From NCBI GenBank assembly GCA_016715115.1, contig JADKBM010000011.1:186001-250000 (forward strand): a stretch of 64,000 nucleotides of DNA. The letters run 5' to 3'. Below, one piece after another: positions 8,799 through 17,683 of the stretch; within the stretch, counting starts at the first letter, position 1; the number at the start of each line of letters is the position of its first letter. Source of the stretch: Acidobacteriota bacterium. GTDB taxonomy: Bacteria; Acidobacteriota; Blastocatellia; Pyrinomonadales; Pyrinomonadaceae. The notes beneath the pieces were generated by a model. The model worked only from the letters and a program-made list of their open reading frames with translations, did no database searches and was not told the DNA's origin. Position numbers and translations under genes: made by a program.

Positions 8799-9608
8799 AT
8801 GATGATTTATAAAATAAATAATTGGACCAAGTTAGGATTGATTCTATCGCTGATGTTTTCAGTTTTCAGTCTTGTTGCGATGGCACAGGACACACCGAAC
8901 AAACAGGCGGATTCTGAAGCAGAAACGACAGACCCTTCCACCAAACCCCTACTTGTAGAACAAGTGATTATTCTGACATTTCCTAAACATCCTTATGTGG
9001 GAATTGATTATTTATTGGAAACACTTCCGGGAACTAAAGAGACTGAAGCGGCTAAGGCAGAGGATAGAAAAAACAGAATCGAAGGGTTTGATGCCGCTCT
9101 GAAAGTGAATAAAAAATTAAATGCCGCCCAAAAAGCCTTTGTTCGAGCCAATTATGACAAATTGATCAAGATCACGGACAAGATCACCACTGATTCGAAG
9201 ATAAAGAATTTCCCGACCTGGGATTGGATTCGGGAGGGCTTGGAAAAAAGCTATTCGGCAGCATTTACACTGACCGAACTTAAAGAATTGTCCAACTTTT
9301 TTTATGCATGGGAGGGACAACAGGCATTGCAATATCTTGAGCAGATACGGAGGGCGGAACTCATCACCCGTAATGGCGGAAAATTGAAATATACGGAAGC
9401 TGAAAAGGCGGAATACGACAAATTTGTTGCTACTCCGATCGGGAAAAGATTTATGACTGCGTACTTAGATGAAGCCATCGCCTACGAACAAAGTAAAGCA
9501 AATGCCGTCAGATCTAAGATCCCTAATGCCGATGGATCTGCGATCTACGAACCAGCGAATCTGAATGAGCTTTTTAACAAGTTTGTGGCAGAAAATTACA
9601 AAAAATGA
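8799..9608 (+). CDS. Secreted protein of unknown function with AT-rich codon use
   Basis: I place the start at ATG 8799 (a second ATG follows directly) because AAGGA lies just upstream and a signal peptide ending AMAQ comes right after. An in-frame GTG at 8760 would add a tail without a signal. The 269-residue product is acidic/lysine-rich with long helical segments and no membrane segment after the signal. No domain is recognised. Codons are strikingly rich in AAA, ATT, TAT and GAA compared with the GC-rich neighbours, which suggests recent acquisition or relaxed composition. Confidence 0.7.
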   Translation: MMIYKINNWTKLGLILSLMFSVFSLVAMAQDTPNKQADSEAETTDPSTKPLLVEQVIILTFPKHPYVGIDYLLETLPGTKETEAAKAEDRKNRIEGFDAALKVNKKLNAAQKAFVRANYDKLIKITDKITTDSKIKNFPTWDWIREGLEKSYSAAFTLTELKELSNFFYAWEGQQALQYLEQIRRAELITRNGGKLKYTEAEKAEYDKFVATPIGKRFMTAYLDEAIAYEQSKANAVRSKIPNADGSAIYEPANLNELFNKFVAENYKK

Positions 9609-9972
9609 TCTCGAGACGATAACCAAAATAGGGGAAAAAGTCTTGGTGTTATGAATGCTGGTTGTTTTATTGAACAAAACCTTGACAATAAGGGCTGATG
9701 CGAAATCCAAAATCGAAAATCCCAACGCCATATCGCCACATACGATTGCGTCCCGAATCAAACGCGTTGCCGTCACGAGTGCAGTTACCGGTTTCGGTGC
9801 GAAATTCTATAGATTCTGCCGATCTCCGCGCTGGACAAACCCCCTTCGTTTCAACTACTTACCGAGCTCGAACACGGAAATGACGAATAAAGTTGCCCAA
9901 AACTGTTGACTCTAATGCGACGTATAACTGGACGCCAGTGATCCCAAAAGCCGGCAAACGTTTAGGACAGCA

Positions 9973-10098
9973 TTAATCCCAAATCCCAAATCCCAAATCC
10001 CAAATGGGATCGTCCTGCTTCTTCATCAGCGCCTTGACCGCGGCCTCGACCTGTTGATTCGACACAGCCGTTGCCCGCCGCGCCCCGATCCTGCCCCG
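9973..10098 (-). pseudogene. C-terminal fragment of an unknown gene ending inside a heptamer repeat
   Basis: On the minus strand, an open frame without a start reads RATAVSNQQVEAAVKALMKK, then QDDPIWD, and then runs directly into the AAATCCC repeat array, which encodes LGFGIWD before the TAA at 9973-9975. The helical part looks like real protein. The tail is repeat-derived. There is no identifiable beginning, so I take it as the remnant of a gene cut by repeat expansion or recombination. No function can be assigned. Confidence 0.45.
9975..10005. repeat. AAATCCC heptamer tandem array
   Basis: About four perfect heptamers occur in tandem. The same family of 7-mers, (A/G)AATC(C/G)(C/G)-like, recurs in many gene-free places further right. 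The rest of 9609-10287 outside the array and the gene fragment shows no gene. Confidence 0.85.
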
Positions 10099-10287
10099 CG
10101 AGATTAGTATGAACCGCTGAAATTAGAATGATTTTGTCTATAAAACCCCCTGCCCTAAATTGAAGATTTTAGAGGCGATTTTTTTTTGGGGTCAGAAAGA
10201 TTTTCGACCCGTCATTTCCGAAAAAGTCGCGCTTTTAGGTAGAGGGCAAAATACTCAACGAAAAATCAATACTTTTGGAGGTTTATT

Positions 10288-10830
10288 GTGAGTCTTATTC
10301 CGACACCGCTTCTGCATATTTTCGACGACAGCGAGGGGCAATTTCATTTTACGACCGCGAATCGCACCGTGCTCGGCAGGGCGATCGATTCGAGAGAAAC
10401 GCTCGGCGTCGGAAGTCTTCCCGAATTCACGGCGGCGATGGACCACTTGGTAAGGCAGGGCAAAACCTACGGGCGCTGCCTTTTCGAGACGCACGGCAAC
10501 AAAAGCATGATCTTTTTCGGCGACGACTACATCAACGCGTCGATCATCCATAATTGGTTCACGAACCGCGGATGGGAAAGGATATTTCCTTACGTCGGCG
10601 CCCGTATCTATTTTAGCGGTTGCTCGATCGCGGACGATCCGGGCGGCGGCTGGGACTTTTTGGATGCGATGGGGTCGGTGTTCCTGAAACTGGGCGGCGG
10701 CAAGGTGTTCGCGAGCACCGGGGCCGGAAGGGGTTTCATGCCTTTGGGCACGATCCATCATTTCATGAGCGACACTCATTACTCGGTCTGGCTTCCCGGC
10801 GGCATTTTGGACGGGCACTATAAAGTCTGA
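10288..10830 (+). CDS. Predicted caspase-like (DUF4347/clan CD-type) protein
   Basis: A GTG start at 10288 is preceded by GGAGG at good spacing. The 180-residue protein carries a His-Gly in CLFETHGNK (His69) and a Gly-Cys in RIYFSGCSI (Cys112), followed by a Gly-rich GGGWDFL and KVFASTGAG. This order and spacing of strand-HG, strand-GC and AST-G resembles DUF4347 and other caspase-fold peptidases, where His and Cys form the catalytic dyad. The fold is inferred from motif pattern only. There is no signal peptide. The 3' end of this gene is copied in the tandem duplication downstream. A role in processing or cell death is possible but not shown. Confidence 0.6.
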   Translation: MSLIPTPLLHIFDDSEGQFHFTTANRTVLGRAIDSRETLGVGSLPEFTAAMDHLVRQGKTYGRCLFETHGNKSMIFFGDDYINASIIHNWFTNRGWERIFPYVGARIYFSGCSIADDPGGGWDFLDAMGSVFLKLGGGKVFASTGAGRGFMPLGTIHHFMSDTHYSVWLPGGILDGHYKV

Positions 10831-11214
10831 GAATTTCCGAAATATGCTATTTGAAACCTTGGAATGACTTTCGGACGATGACGATCCGCTCGATGAGAAG
10901 AAAGCTAAAACGATCGCCGATGTCGCGCAGTTTTACCGTTGATTCCCGCAAAGGTCAAGGCTGATTTGTTGAAACACGCCTTTGGGCACGGTCCATTATT
11001 TCATGAGCGACACTCATTACTCGGTCTGGCTTCCCGGCGGCATTTTGGACGGGCACTATAAAGTCTGAGAATTTCCGAAATATGCTATTTGAAACCTTGG
11101 AATGACTTTCGGACGATGACGATCCGCTCGATGAGAAGAAAGCTAAAACGATCGCCGATGTCGCGCAGTTTTACCGTTGATTCCGCAAAGGTCGAGGCTG
11201 ATTTGTTGAAACAC
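10740..11214. repeat. Tandem duplication of the caspase-like gene's 3' end plus flank
   Basis: Unit 1 (10740-10977) and unit 2 (10978-11214) are nearly identical, differing by a few substitutions and one deleted base. Each contains the last ~30 codons of the caspase-like gene and about 150 bases of downstream sequence. Unit 2's coding part has no start and is out of context. The downstream part in both has codon-like stretches broken by stops, suggesting an already decayed second gene. Confidence 0.85.
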
Positions 11215-11297
11215 GTCGGGGTTCCGCCACGGATTTTATGCCGAACGAATTGGGTGAAAGAAAGACAAAAGTTTTGCAGAAGAATTTGGCTGACGGA

Positions 11298-11441
11298 TTA
11301 CCATTCCGGGTCTATCTTTCGAAGAGCGTCAGTCCGCTCCGGATGATCCTTTGCGATAATGTCAGCCTGAATGAGTCTGGCTCTTTTTGCCGGCATTCTT
11401 TCGATCACATTGATGACATTATCTGGCAACTGGATAGACAT
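11298..11441 (-). CDS. Small protein of 47 residues, translationally coupled
   Basis: The minus-strand ATG at 11441 overlaps the stop of the preceding small ORF as TAATG. The product starts MSIQLPDNVINVIERMPAK and ends IDPEW. It is charged and helical, with no signal peptide. The overlap, shared direction and protein-like composition argue for a real two-gene unit. A plus-strand frame over the same bases (11238-11444) is less convincing. Function unknown. Small coupled genes beside a tRNA end are common in integrated elements. Confidence 0.45.
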   Translation of the reverse strand: MSIQLPDNVINVIERMPAKRARLIQADIIAKDHPERTDALRKIDPEW

Positions 11442-11542
11442 TAATCCGGCTTAAATGCTCGAAGTATTTCCGGAATTGCTGTCTTAATTCCTTCTGCTAC
11501 CAATAATCTAAATTGTTCTCTGTCCTCAGGTGAAAGTGCCAT
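11441..11542 (-). CDS. Small protein of 33 residues, first of a coupled pair
   Basis: The minus-strand ATG at 11542 is preceded by GAGGGA. It encodes MALSPEDREQFRLLVAEGIK and a short helical remainder ending KPD. The N-terminus resembles the opening of many longer proteins, so it could be a truncated gene, but the coupled downstream ORF suggests it is translated. An imperfect palindrome (GGTACC ... GGTACT) lies just upstream near 11566-11585. Confidence 0.45.
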   Translation of the reverse strand: MALSPEDREQFRLLVAEGIKTAIPEILRAFKPD

Positions 11543-11590
11543 AATTTCCCTCAAAAAATGTCAGTTGGTACCTAAGATAGTACCTAAAGC

Positions 11591-11618
11591 AAAAAAGACG
11601 GGTTTCAATGCCCGTCTT
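11591..11618 (-). terminator. Intrinsic terminator behind the tRNA fragment
   Basis: Read on the minus strand, AAGACGGG pairs with CCCGTCTT around an 8-base loop and is followed by a run of T. It lies 12 bases after the CCA end of the tRNA remnant, as expected for a tRNA transcription unit. Confidence 0.75.
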
Positions 11619-11630
11619 ACTCAGTAATAA

Positions 11631-11675
11631 TGGTGATCCGAGAAGGACTCGAACCTTCGACCCAATGGCTAAAAG
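11631..11675 (-). tRNA. 3' half of a tRNA-Lys(UUU) gene, partial
   Basis: The minus strand shows, in order, a CTTTTA-like anticodon-loop end, a short variable region, the T arm with GGTTCGAGTCC, an acceptor 3' strand TCGGATCA and an encoded CCA (11631-11633). The 5' half (D arm, acceptor 5' strand) is missing: sequence beyond 11675 does not pair with TCGGATC. It is therefore a remnant, not a functional gene. Such 3' halves are what integrative elements leave as an attachment-site duplicate. The Lys identity rests on the TTTT at the anticodon position and is tentative. Confidence 0.65.
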
Positions 11676-11775
11676 GCGCAGTATCATTGACCTGGGTCTT
11701 GCTCAAGTTAGACACTGCCTGGTCGCCGACTTGCGCGGGATCGGCGCCGCATCTTTCGTGACGGAGAGCAACGGT

Positions 11776-12330
11776 TCACGAGTGCGGAAGCGCCGTGGTT
11801 GCGTAGTTGACGTGATCGCCGACCGAAACGATTTCAAATACTCGCCAGTCGGACTCTTTGAAAAGAAGAACGTCTTTTGTCAGGTGCTCTCCCCCAAAAT
11901 CGATGTCAACCCGGACCCGTGCTTCTGCCCCGGCGGTGTTTTCGGAAACGACCCGTACGAGCTTGACCTTTCCTTTTTCAAGGCTCTCAATGTAAAAGCC
12001 AACCGAAACACTTTGTTCCCGGGGTGACTTAAGATCAAAGACAAGTTCTTCCGTTGACGCGGGTTTCGACCTTCGAACGGCCGCGGTCTCCCTCTGTTTC
12101 CGGCAGTCTTCGACCGTCAGCATTACGCATTCACGGAATGATTCGGGGCTGGGACCGGTCAGCGAATCTCGCGCTTTCTTGCCGATCGATCGGTCGAAGA
12201 ACCGGGTCGAAACTGCGGTCGGCGAATCTTCGAAAGGAGGTGAAAGCCAGCTGTTTGTGCCGCGGCCCTGAATCAGGACGGCAGCGACGAAAAGAAAGGA
12301 AACGTAACAAAAAGTCAGTCGTGTTTTCAT
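11776..12330 (-). CDS. Exported protein downstream of the full-length RHS gene
   Basis: The 184-residue product has an N-terminal hydrophobic signal (about residues 5-22). The C-terminal half (from about residue 95) alternates beta-strand-like segments ending ESDWRVFEIV, reminiscent of NTF2-like/DUF4878 lipoprotein folds that finish in a K-x-W-x-V/I strand. That likeness is weak. It starts 10 bases after the RHS stop codon and is surely cotranscribed with it, so it could be a periplasmic partner or immunity protein of the RHS tip. Direct evidence for that is lacking. Confidence 0.7.
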   Translation of the reverse strand: MKTRLTFCYVSFLFVAAVLIQGRGTNSWLSPPFEDSPTAVSTRFFDRSIGKKARDSLTGPSPESFRECVMLTVEDCRKQRETAAVRRSKPASTEELVFDLKSPREQSVSVGFYIESLEKGKVKLVRVVSENTAGAEARVRVDIDFGGEHLTKDVLLFKESDWRVFEIVSVGDHVNYATTALPHS

Positions 12331-12340
12331 AATTGTTCTC

Positions 12341-15300
12341 CTATCGGCCTCCGAAATCGTGATATGCCTGTGCCCGAATCCGCGTCACGAAATCGCGAAG
12401 ATAGCTCCCGACCTGATCGCGATGGACGACCCCGCGGCTTCGGACATTGTTTTGGTCGACCAACGTGAATCTCATCATCCCGTTTGCATCGCTGTTGGCG
12501 TTAAGATAATTGGTGATCGCCAGATTGGTTTGATTCGAAACGTTATTCAGCACCCCGCTCATATCGGTCGAGCGACCGCTGACCTCGAGCTCGGATGTTC
12601 CCGTCTTGCTTTGGCTGTCGGCCGAGCCCGAACCCGAGGTGACGGATAGATTTGGCTCCTGCGATACTTCGGCCGTCACTGCGGTTTCGGATGATTCGGT
12701 TTTTTCGCTCGACTCGCTAAGAGTCTCGGTGACCTTGACCTGTTCCGGCTGAATCGATCCGAAACGGGAATTTGCGACCGACTGGCTGGTCGCTGCTCCA
12801 ACTTGTGTGTATGTGAAATTCGCGAGATCGGTTTGCAGATCGACCATCGAACTTGGAAGCATCGCCTGTACTTCTTTACCGCCCGGATTCGTCTTGGCGG
12901 GAAGGACTGAGGTCTTCGCTTCTTGCTGAACGTTTTTGGGAACGACAACATTGGGATTCGGCTCAAGCCCCTTCGGAACTTGCCGGGTCTTCGGCTTCAA
13001 GCGACGTGGCTTGCGCGGGCCGTTATCCGAGTTACCGCCGTTGGCTCCGGTGGAACTTGAGATCAATCCAAGCGGATCGACGAACTTGTACGGTGAATTC
13101 AGCGCGTATGAGTAACGATTGAACGTCTGCGGATCTTTCAAACTCGCCGACGAGGTCAGCGGATCGACGGAAGTAAATCGCCCGCGGCCGGCGTCGTAGT
13201 AACGGGCCTGCGCAAAGTCGAGCCCGGATTCGGAATCGCGTTCGTAGCCTGTGTATCTGTTCCGGATTTCGTCCGATCGACCGTATCCGTCGACGATTCT
13301 TCGCCCGCCGACGTTTCCGACCGTGTCCGAGATCTCGTGGCCGAAGGCGAGGTAATCATGTCTCGAAACAACAAACCCGCCACCGTCAGTCACGACGCGC
13401 GGACTGCCGAGATGATCAGCGGTCAAATAGCTCGTTTTCGGCTGTGAGGGCACGACGGTCGAGTATTCGGCCACGAGTTTGCCGAACGCATTGTAAACAA
13501 AAACGGTCTTTTCCGCAGCGGTCATCTTCAATACACGTTTCCCGTCGCCGTCGTAGCCATAGATCGCGTCCGGTGACGAGCTCAGATTATCGGACTTAAA
13601 GAACTCTTTAAGCCGGTTTTCAGCATCGAACACGAAGCGTTTGTTTTCGGCGTCGAGGACGAGGTTTCCCGCCGGATCGTAACCGAAGTCGACGAGGTTG
13701 TCTCCGTCCTGATCTCTTTTGAGACGATTGTCGTGACTCTGGATCAGCGGATTTGAGACTTTTGTTGCGACCGTCGGACTCAAAGTCGTCGTTCCTGTTT
13801 GGTATCTCCGGTTGCCGTAAGGATCGTAATCAAACGACTGCCGCCACGATTGTTGGTTGCTGCCGAACGATTCGGCCGCGTCGGTCAGGCGATTGAGGGA
13901 ATCGTATTGATAACTCTGACGGATCTCCGCCAGTCCCCGGTGCTTGATGGTTTGGCTCCGAACCGATCCGTTGTTTTCCGACGACGAGCCGTAGCCAAAC
14001 CCGATGTCCAGGAGACTCCGGTCGGCGGTCGAGAAACCGAGTCCGACTCTCGTAATCTGCTGGCGCGTGTTGTATTCGGTTGATTCCCAGCGGCCGTTGC
14101 CCAACCTCATTTTCTCTACAGACCCGCCCGAATTGTACGAAACCCGGCTAAACAGGACCTGCGGCGCCAGGTTTGCCGTCTGCGAGGTCAGCGATTCGAT
14201 CTGACCGTTCGCATTGAGAGAGTTTCTCAAGATCCGGCCTGATGGATAGGTTTCCGAGACGAGTTGCCCGGAGAGGTTGTACAAATAGGCCGATTCATAC
14301 GTTCTACCCTCGGTTGTTTGCAGCGAACTCAAGGGATTGCCGAACGGGTCGAAACTCGTGATTCGCGAGTCAGATAGCGAGGTTGAAACGCGGGTCGCCT
14401 TGCCTTTTGCGTTGCTTGGGACGACCGGCAGGCCCGTCCCGTCGAAATAGAGATCGATGTCCGGGGTGGCGTCCGAATAGTCGCGCTTGGTCATTCGGCT
14501 CAGCGCGTCGTATGTCGCGGAGACCGAAATCCCGCGCGGATCGGTAGTTTTCACGATATTGCCGGAAGGATCGTACTCGTACCGGGTTGACCAATTCGTG
14601 TTGCCGGTTACGGCATCTGTGTACGAATGCGACGGATTCGAATCCTGTTCGGCGTGCTTCGAATAAATGAGCCGTCCGATCGAGTCAAATGCAAAGAACC
14701 GTGTTTGTTCGCCCTGAACCGTTTTTCGGATGTTCCCGGCGGCATCGAAGAGATAGTTCGTCACAAGTTGCAGTCCGTCCGGGTCTTCGATCACCCGAAT
14801 CAGTCGCCCGAGCGAGTCATACATTCCTTTTCGCTTTTTGCCGGACTGGTCGGTGATGGTCTTCGTAGAGGCCGTAAAGTCGCCCATCAACACGCCCCAG
14901 TCCGTCGCGACCGTCGAACCGTCCGCCAGGATCACTTTCTTGATCCGGCTCGCCTCGTCGTATTCGTTAGTTGTCCAGGTGATCACCTCGCCGTTTCGAT
15001 ACGGATTGGAGACTCTGCTCAAACGACCGTCGGAATCGAATTCCTTGTCGACGAAGATGTTGCCGCCGGAGTTCATTTCTTCGGTTCGGAACTCCCGGCC
15101 GAGTCCGTCAAAATAGGATATTCGTTCCGACCAAATGTTTGAGTCGATCTGGGAACGCGATTTGATCCAGTTGTTCCCGGCCTGGTCGTTGTAGACCGTT
15201 TCAGAAACTCCGCCGACCTGAGCGTTTTGAAAGAACGTCTTGGAAGATAGCAACCGCAAAGTGGCGGGGTCGTATTCGAGCCGGAGTTCGAGGCCGTTCA

Positions 15301-17602
15301 TATCCTTGCCGCTGAGTTGCAGTCCGGTCGCCGGATCGAATGTGGATTCGGAGACGAATGCCGTGTTTGAGCCCTTCGCGCCGGATGGGTCGGGAATCGG
15401 TGACGTTACCCGTATCGGATACATTCTGTATGTCGGGTCATATTCCGTCACGGTCGAGTTTCCGCGGGCATCGATCGACTCGACACGATTTCCGTCGGCG
15501 TCAAACCTCGCTCGCGTCGCGATGTATGACGCAGGGTTCGAGAAATGGCCCGAAGTGCTGTTCCAAACCAAAGACGTCGTTGCGTTCCCGCGACCGGTCT
15601 GGGATGAGAATCCCGGTTCATCAAAACGCGTTTCCGATCTCGAGACAATGTTGCCGGAGCCATCGCTCAGTTCGGTCGCGCTAACCAGTCCAACGAGGTT
15701 GGCACTGCGATAAATGTCGCGCGTGGTTTGAGGGACCGATGGGTCGTTGATCAGATAGGTGTACTTGACCGTGCGAATCGGCGTTCCCGACAGTCCGCTT
15801 CCGGCGTTCACAAAGCCGAAATCACTCACGGATTTGGTGAGCACCGGGACCGACGGTTGGTTCAACTCGGACTCGTTTTCAAAGCCGTAGCTTGTCGTGG
15901 CGGAGACGCCGTTGCCGGAGGGATCATATGTCACCGTTTCGATCGCCTTCACACGCGGATGCCAGTCCGCGCTGGCTCCGATGCCCCCGGCGTTCGCGAT
16001 CGGCAATGCCGTTTTTGCCCAGGTCGTCAGTTTTTTCGAGAAGATCCGATTTGAGGCGTCGACAAGCCGCTCGTCAAAAGCCATTCCGGCAAGCGCGTTC
16101 TCGAAACCGAACAGCCCGCCCGAAGATACAGGGGCAAAGCCGCGATATAGCATTCGTTCGGCGCGCGTGCCGTCCGGATTCTTCACCGTGACTTTGAAGA
16201 CGGCATTGTTGACCGCCTGGGCCGAGAATTCCCATTGGTAAGGATTTTGCGCTGTCGGCGATTCAAAGACCCGGCGGTTCGTGACGCCGCGATTGACCTC
16301 GGCATTCGGTCCGGTAAGATCTGTGATCGATCCGACCGTATTCATTGTGAATCTCTCCTCCCCGCCGGTCGGCAAACGGACGAGTTCGATCTCGCCGAAA
16401 ATGTTGTAACCGAAGCGGTAGAATCCGCCGGTAGGCAATTCGACCGCGGCGAGTACGACCGGATTGAATTCCTGATCGTCGTTAACCACCCAGGCCTCGA
16501 ATTCCGAATTGAACAGCGACTGTCCCGCAGCGCGCGTCCTCCAAGTGTTGTTTTGGAGGTATTTGTCGCCGATGAATTTCAGTTGCGCATTGAAATCAGT
16601 GATCGCGCTCTCTTCCGGTGAGTTGCCCTTGAGCCGCTTCCAGTGAAACCTGTAAGTAACGCTCGATCCGCCGATTCCGGGAAGTGCTAACGTTTGGACG
16701 GTCGGTTCGGCGGGCGCCTTCGGTTTGAAAGGAACCGGAATCTGGCGGCCGATGGTGTCCGTCCAATGTCCGTTCGGATAGGCTGCTGAAGGTTCGTGAA
16801 ACGTGCTGAAGTTCCCGTTCCGTTCGACGAGCTTGTTCGCCTTTCGAATTGTGGCGGAATCGGAGCCGCCGAGCGCCGTGTTGAATTCGTATCGCGAGCC
16901 GTCGGGCATATGAACGAAATAGACGTTGTTCGTCCGGTCCTCGAAATAGCGAATGTTCGAGCCGTCAACCGCAAAGTACCATCCGTTCCAATTGGCCGGA
17001 AGTGTCGGATCGTTCGGGTCGCACGGGGTTTGCGGATCGTTGTCGTTGCAGTTGCTGAACGGCGGGTATGTCAGAACCGAATCGTTCAAACGCAGTTCGT
17101 GGGACTCGCCGCTCGGAAGATGCAGAGAGATGCGACGGACCCAAGCATTTTCCGTGTATTGCGGAGGCGTGTTCGGGGTACATCCCGGATCGTCGCTTCC
17201 GGCGGGATTTCCGTTCGAGTTGTAAATGTTGTCGAGGCCGACGTATTCGATGTACGGGACCGCCATACTTGTGGTCCAGCCGGAAGCGCTGTTTTCGGCG
17301 AATCGAGCCCGGTTGATCGCGATGCAGGTGTCCGGGTTGTTCACGGCGGGCTGCGAAGCGTTATAGTCAAGCCGCCAGATCTTTGAGGAATAGCTGACGG
17401 AGACCGGGACATCGATTCCGCGTCCAGGATATGACCCGAGTGGAATCTCGAATTCCATCCCGAGCGTCGAAGGGTTCACACGTGCCGAACCTCGTAGTGT
17501 GAGGTCCGACTTGTTTTCGGTATGCTGTTGCGCAAGCGCCTGCAAGGTGAGCGTAAGCAGCAGAAGCAGGGTCTGAACGATTTGTTTTTTCATAGCATTC
17601 AA
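12341..17602 (-). CDS. Full-length secreted RHS/YD-repeat protein
   Basis: The protein has 1753 residues with a signal peptide ending LQALAQ (about residue 25). A beta-rich N-terminal region of some 480 residues leads into a long series of RHS/YD-type repeats. The RHS core follows, including YLTADHLGSPRVVTD, a SGLDFAQARYYDAGRGRFTS stretch and NRYSYALNSPYKFVDPLGL. The last ~220 residues are a Ser/Thr/Gly-rich variable tail with no recognised toxin motif. Family knowledge: the YD repeats build a hollow shell that encloses the C-terminal tip. It is flanked in the same direction by an FG-GAP gene (82 bases upstream) and a small exported protein (10 bases downstream). Its core is a different subtype from the orphan cassettes at 46-56 kb. 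Confidence 0.93.
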   Translation of the reverse strand: MNAMKKQIVQTLLLLLTLTLQALAQQHTENKSDLTLRGSARVNPSTLGMEFEIPLGSYPGRGIDVPVSVSYSSKIWRLDYNASQPAVNNPDTCIAINRARFAENSASGWTTSMAVPYIEYVGLDNIYNSNGNPAGSDDPGCTPNTPPQYTENAWVRRISLHLPSGESHELRLNDSVLTYPPFSNCNDNDPQTPCDPNDPTLPANWNGWYFAVDGSNIRYFEDRTNNVYFVHMPDGSRYEFNTALGGSDSATIRKANKLVERNGNFSTFHEPSAAYPNGHWTDTIGRQIPVPFKPKAPAEPTVQTLALPGIGGSSVTYRFHWKRLKGNSPEESAITDFNAQLKFIGDKYLQNNTWRTRAAGQSLFNSEFEAWVVNDDQEFNPVVLAAVELPTGGFYRFGYNIFGEIELVRLPTGGEERFTMNTVGSITDLTGPNAEVNRGVTNRRVFESPTAQNPYQWEFSAQAVNNAVFKVTVKNPDGTRAERMLYRGFAPVSSGGLFGFENALAGMAFDERLVDASNRIFSKKLTTWAKTALPIANAGGIGASADWHPRVKAIETVTYDPSGNGVSATTSYGFENESELNQPSVPVLTKSVSDFGFVNAGSGLSGTPIRTVKYTYLINDPSVPQTTRDIYRSANLVGLVSATELSDGSGNIVSRSETRFDEPGFSSQTGRGNATTSLVWNSTSGHFSNPASYIATRARFDADGNRVESIDARGNSTVTEYDPTYRMYPIRVTSPIPDPSGAKGSNTAFVSESTFDPATGLQLSGKDMNGLELRLEYDPATLRLLSSKTFFQNAQVGGVSETVYNDQAGNNWIKSRSQIDSNIWSERISYFDGLGREFRTEEMNSGGNIFVDKEFDSDGRLSRVSNPYRNGEVITWTTNEYDEASRIKKVILADGSTVATDWGVLMGDFTASTKTITDQSGKKRKGMYDSLGRLIRVIEDPDGLQLVTNYLFDAAGNIRKTVQGEQTRFFAFDSIGRLIYSKHAEQDSNPSHSYTDAVTGNTNWSTRYEYDPSGNIVKTTDPRGISVSATYDALSRMTKRDYSDATPDIDLYFDGTGLPVVPSNAKGKATRVSTSLSDSRITSFDPFGNPLSSLQTTEGRTYESAYLYNLSGQLVSETYPSGRILRNSLNANGQIESLTSQTANLAPQVLFSRVSYNSGGSVEKMRLGNGRWESTEYNTRQQITRVGLGFSTADRSLLDIGFGYGSSSENNGSVRSQTIKHRGLAEIRQSYQYDSLNRLTDAAESFGSNQQSWRQSFDYDPYGNRRYQTGTTTLSPTVATKVSNPLIQSHDNRLKRDQDGDNLVDFGYDPAGNLVLDAENKRFVFDAENRLKEFFKSDNLSSSPDAIYGYDGDGKRVLKMTAAEKTVFVYNAFGKLVAEYSTVVPSQPKTSYLTADHLGSPRVVTDGGGFVVSRHDYLAFGHEISDTVGNVGGRRIVDGYGRSDEIRNRYTGYERDSESGLDFAQARYYDAGRGRFTSVDPLTSSASLKDPQTFNRYSYALNSPYKFVDPLGLISSSTGANGGNSDNGPRKPRRLKPKTRQVPKGLEPNPNVVVPKNVQQEAKTSVLPAKTNPGGKEVQAMLPSSMVDLQTDLANFTYTQVGAATSQSVANSRFGSIQPEQVKVTETLSESSEKTESSETAVTAEVSQEPNLSVTSGSGSADSQSKTGTSELEVSGRSTDMSGVLNNVSNQTNLAITNYLNANSDANGMMRFTLVDQNNVRSRGVVHRDQVGSYLRDFVTRIRAQAYHDFGGR

Positions 17603-17683
17603 AATCTCCGTTGTCTTTGTCCGCGTTCAGTCGCGGGTAAGGATGATATTTTTTGGAAACAAAGCTCCCATCGCTTTGTCGGG

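Noticed and set aside
10255..10818. 187-codon frame antisense to the caspase-like gene
   Set aside because: The plus-strand frame has a strong Shine-Dalgarno and motif pattern; the antisense frame has neither.
11238..11444. 68-codon plus-strand frame over the tiny minus-strand genes
   Set aside because: It starts inside decayed DNA, lacks a ribosome-binding site, and the minus-strand pair has coupling and a GAGGGA site. It remains possible as part of an older decayed gene.
11608..12027. 139-codon plus-strand frame beginning in the tRNA fragment
   Set aside because: Its GDPRRTRTFDP opening is the usual false translation of a tRNA T arm; the rest is antisense to the exported-protein gene.
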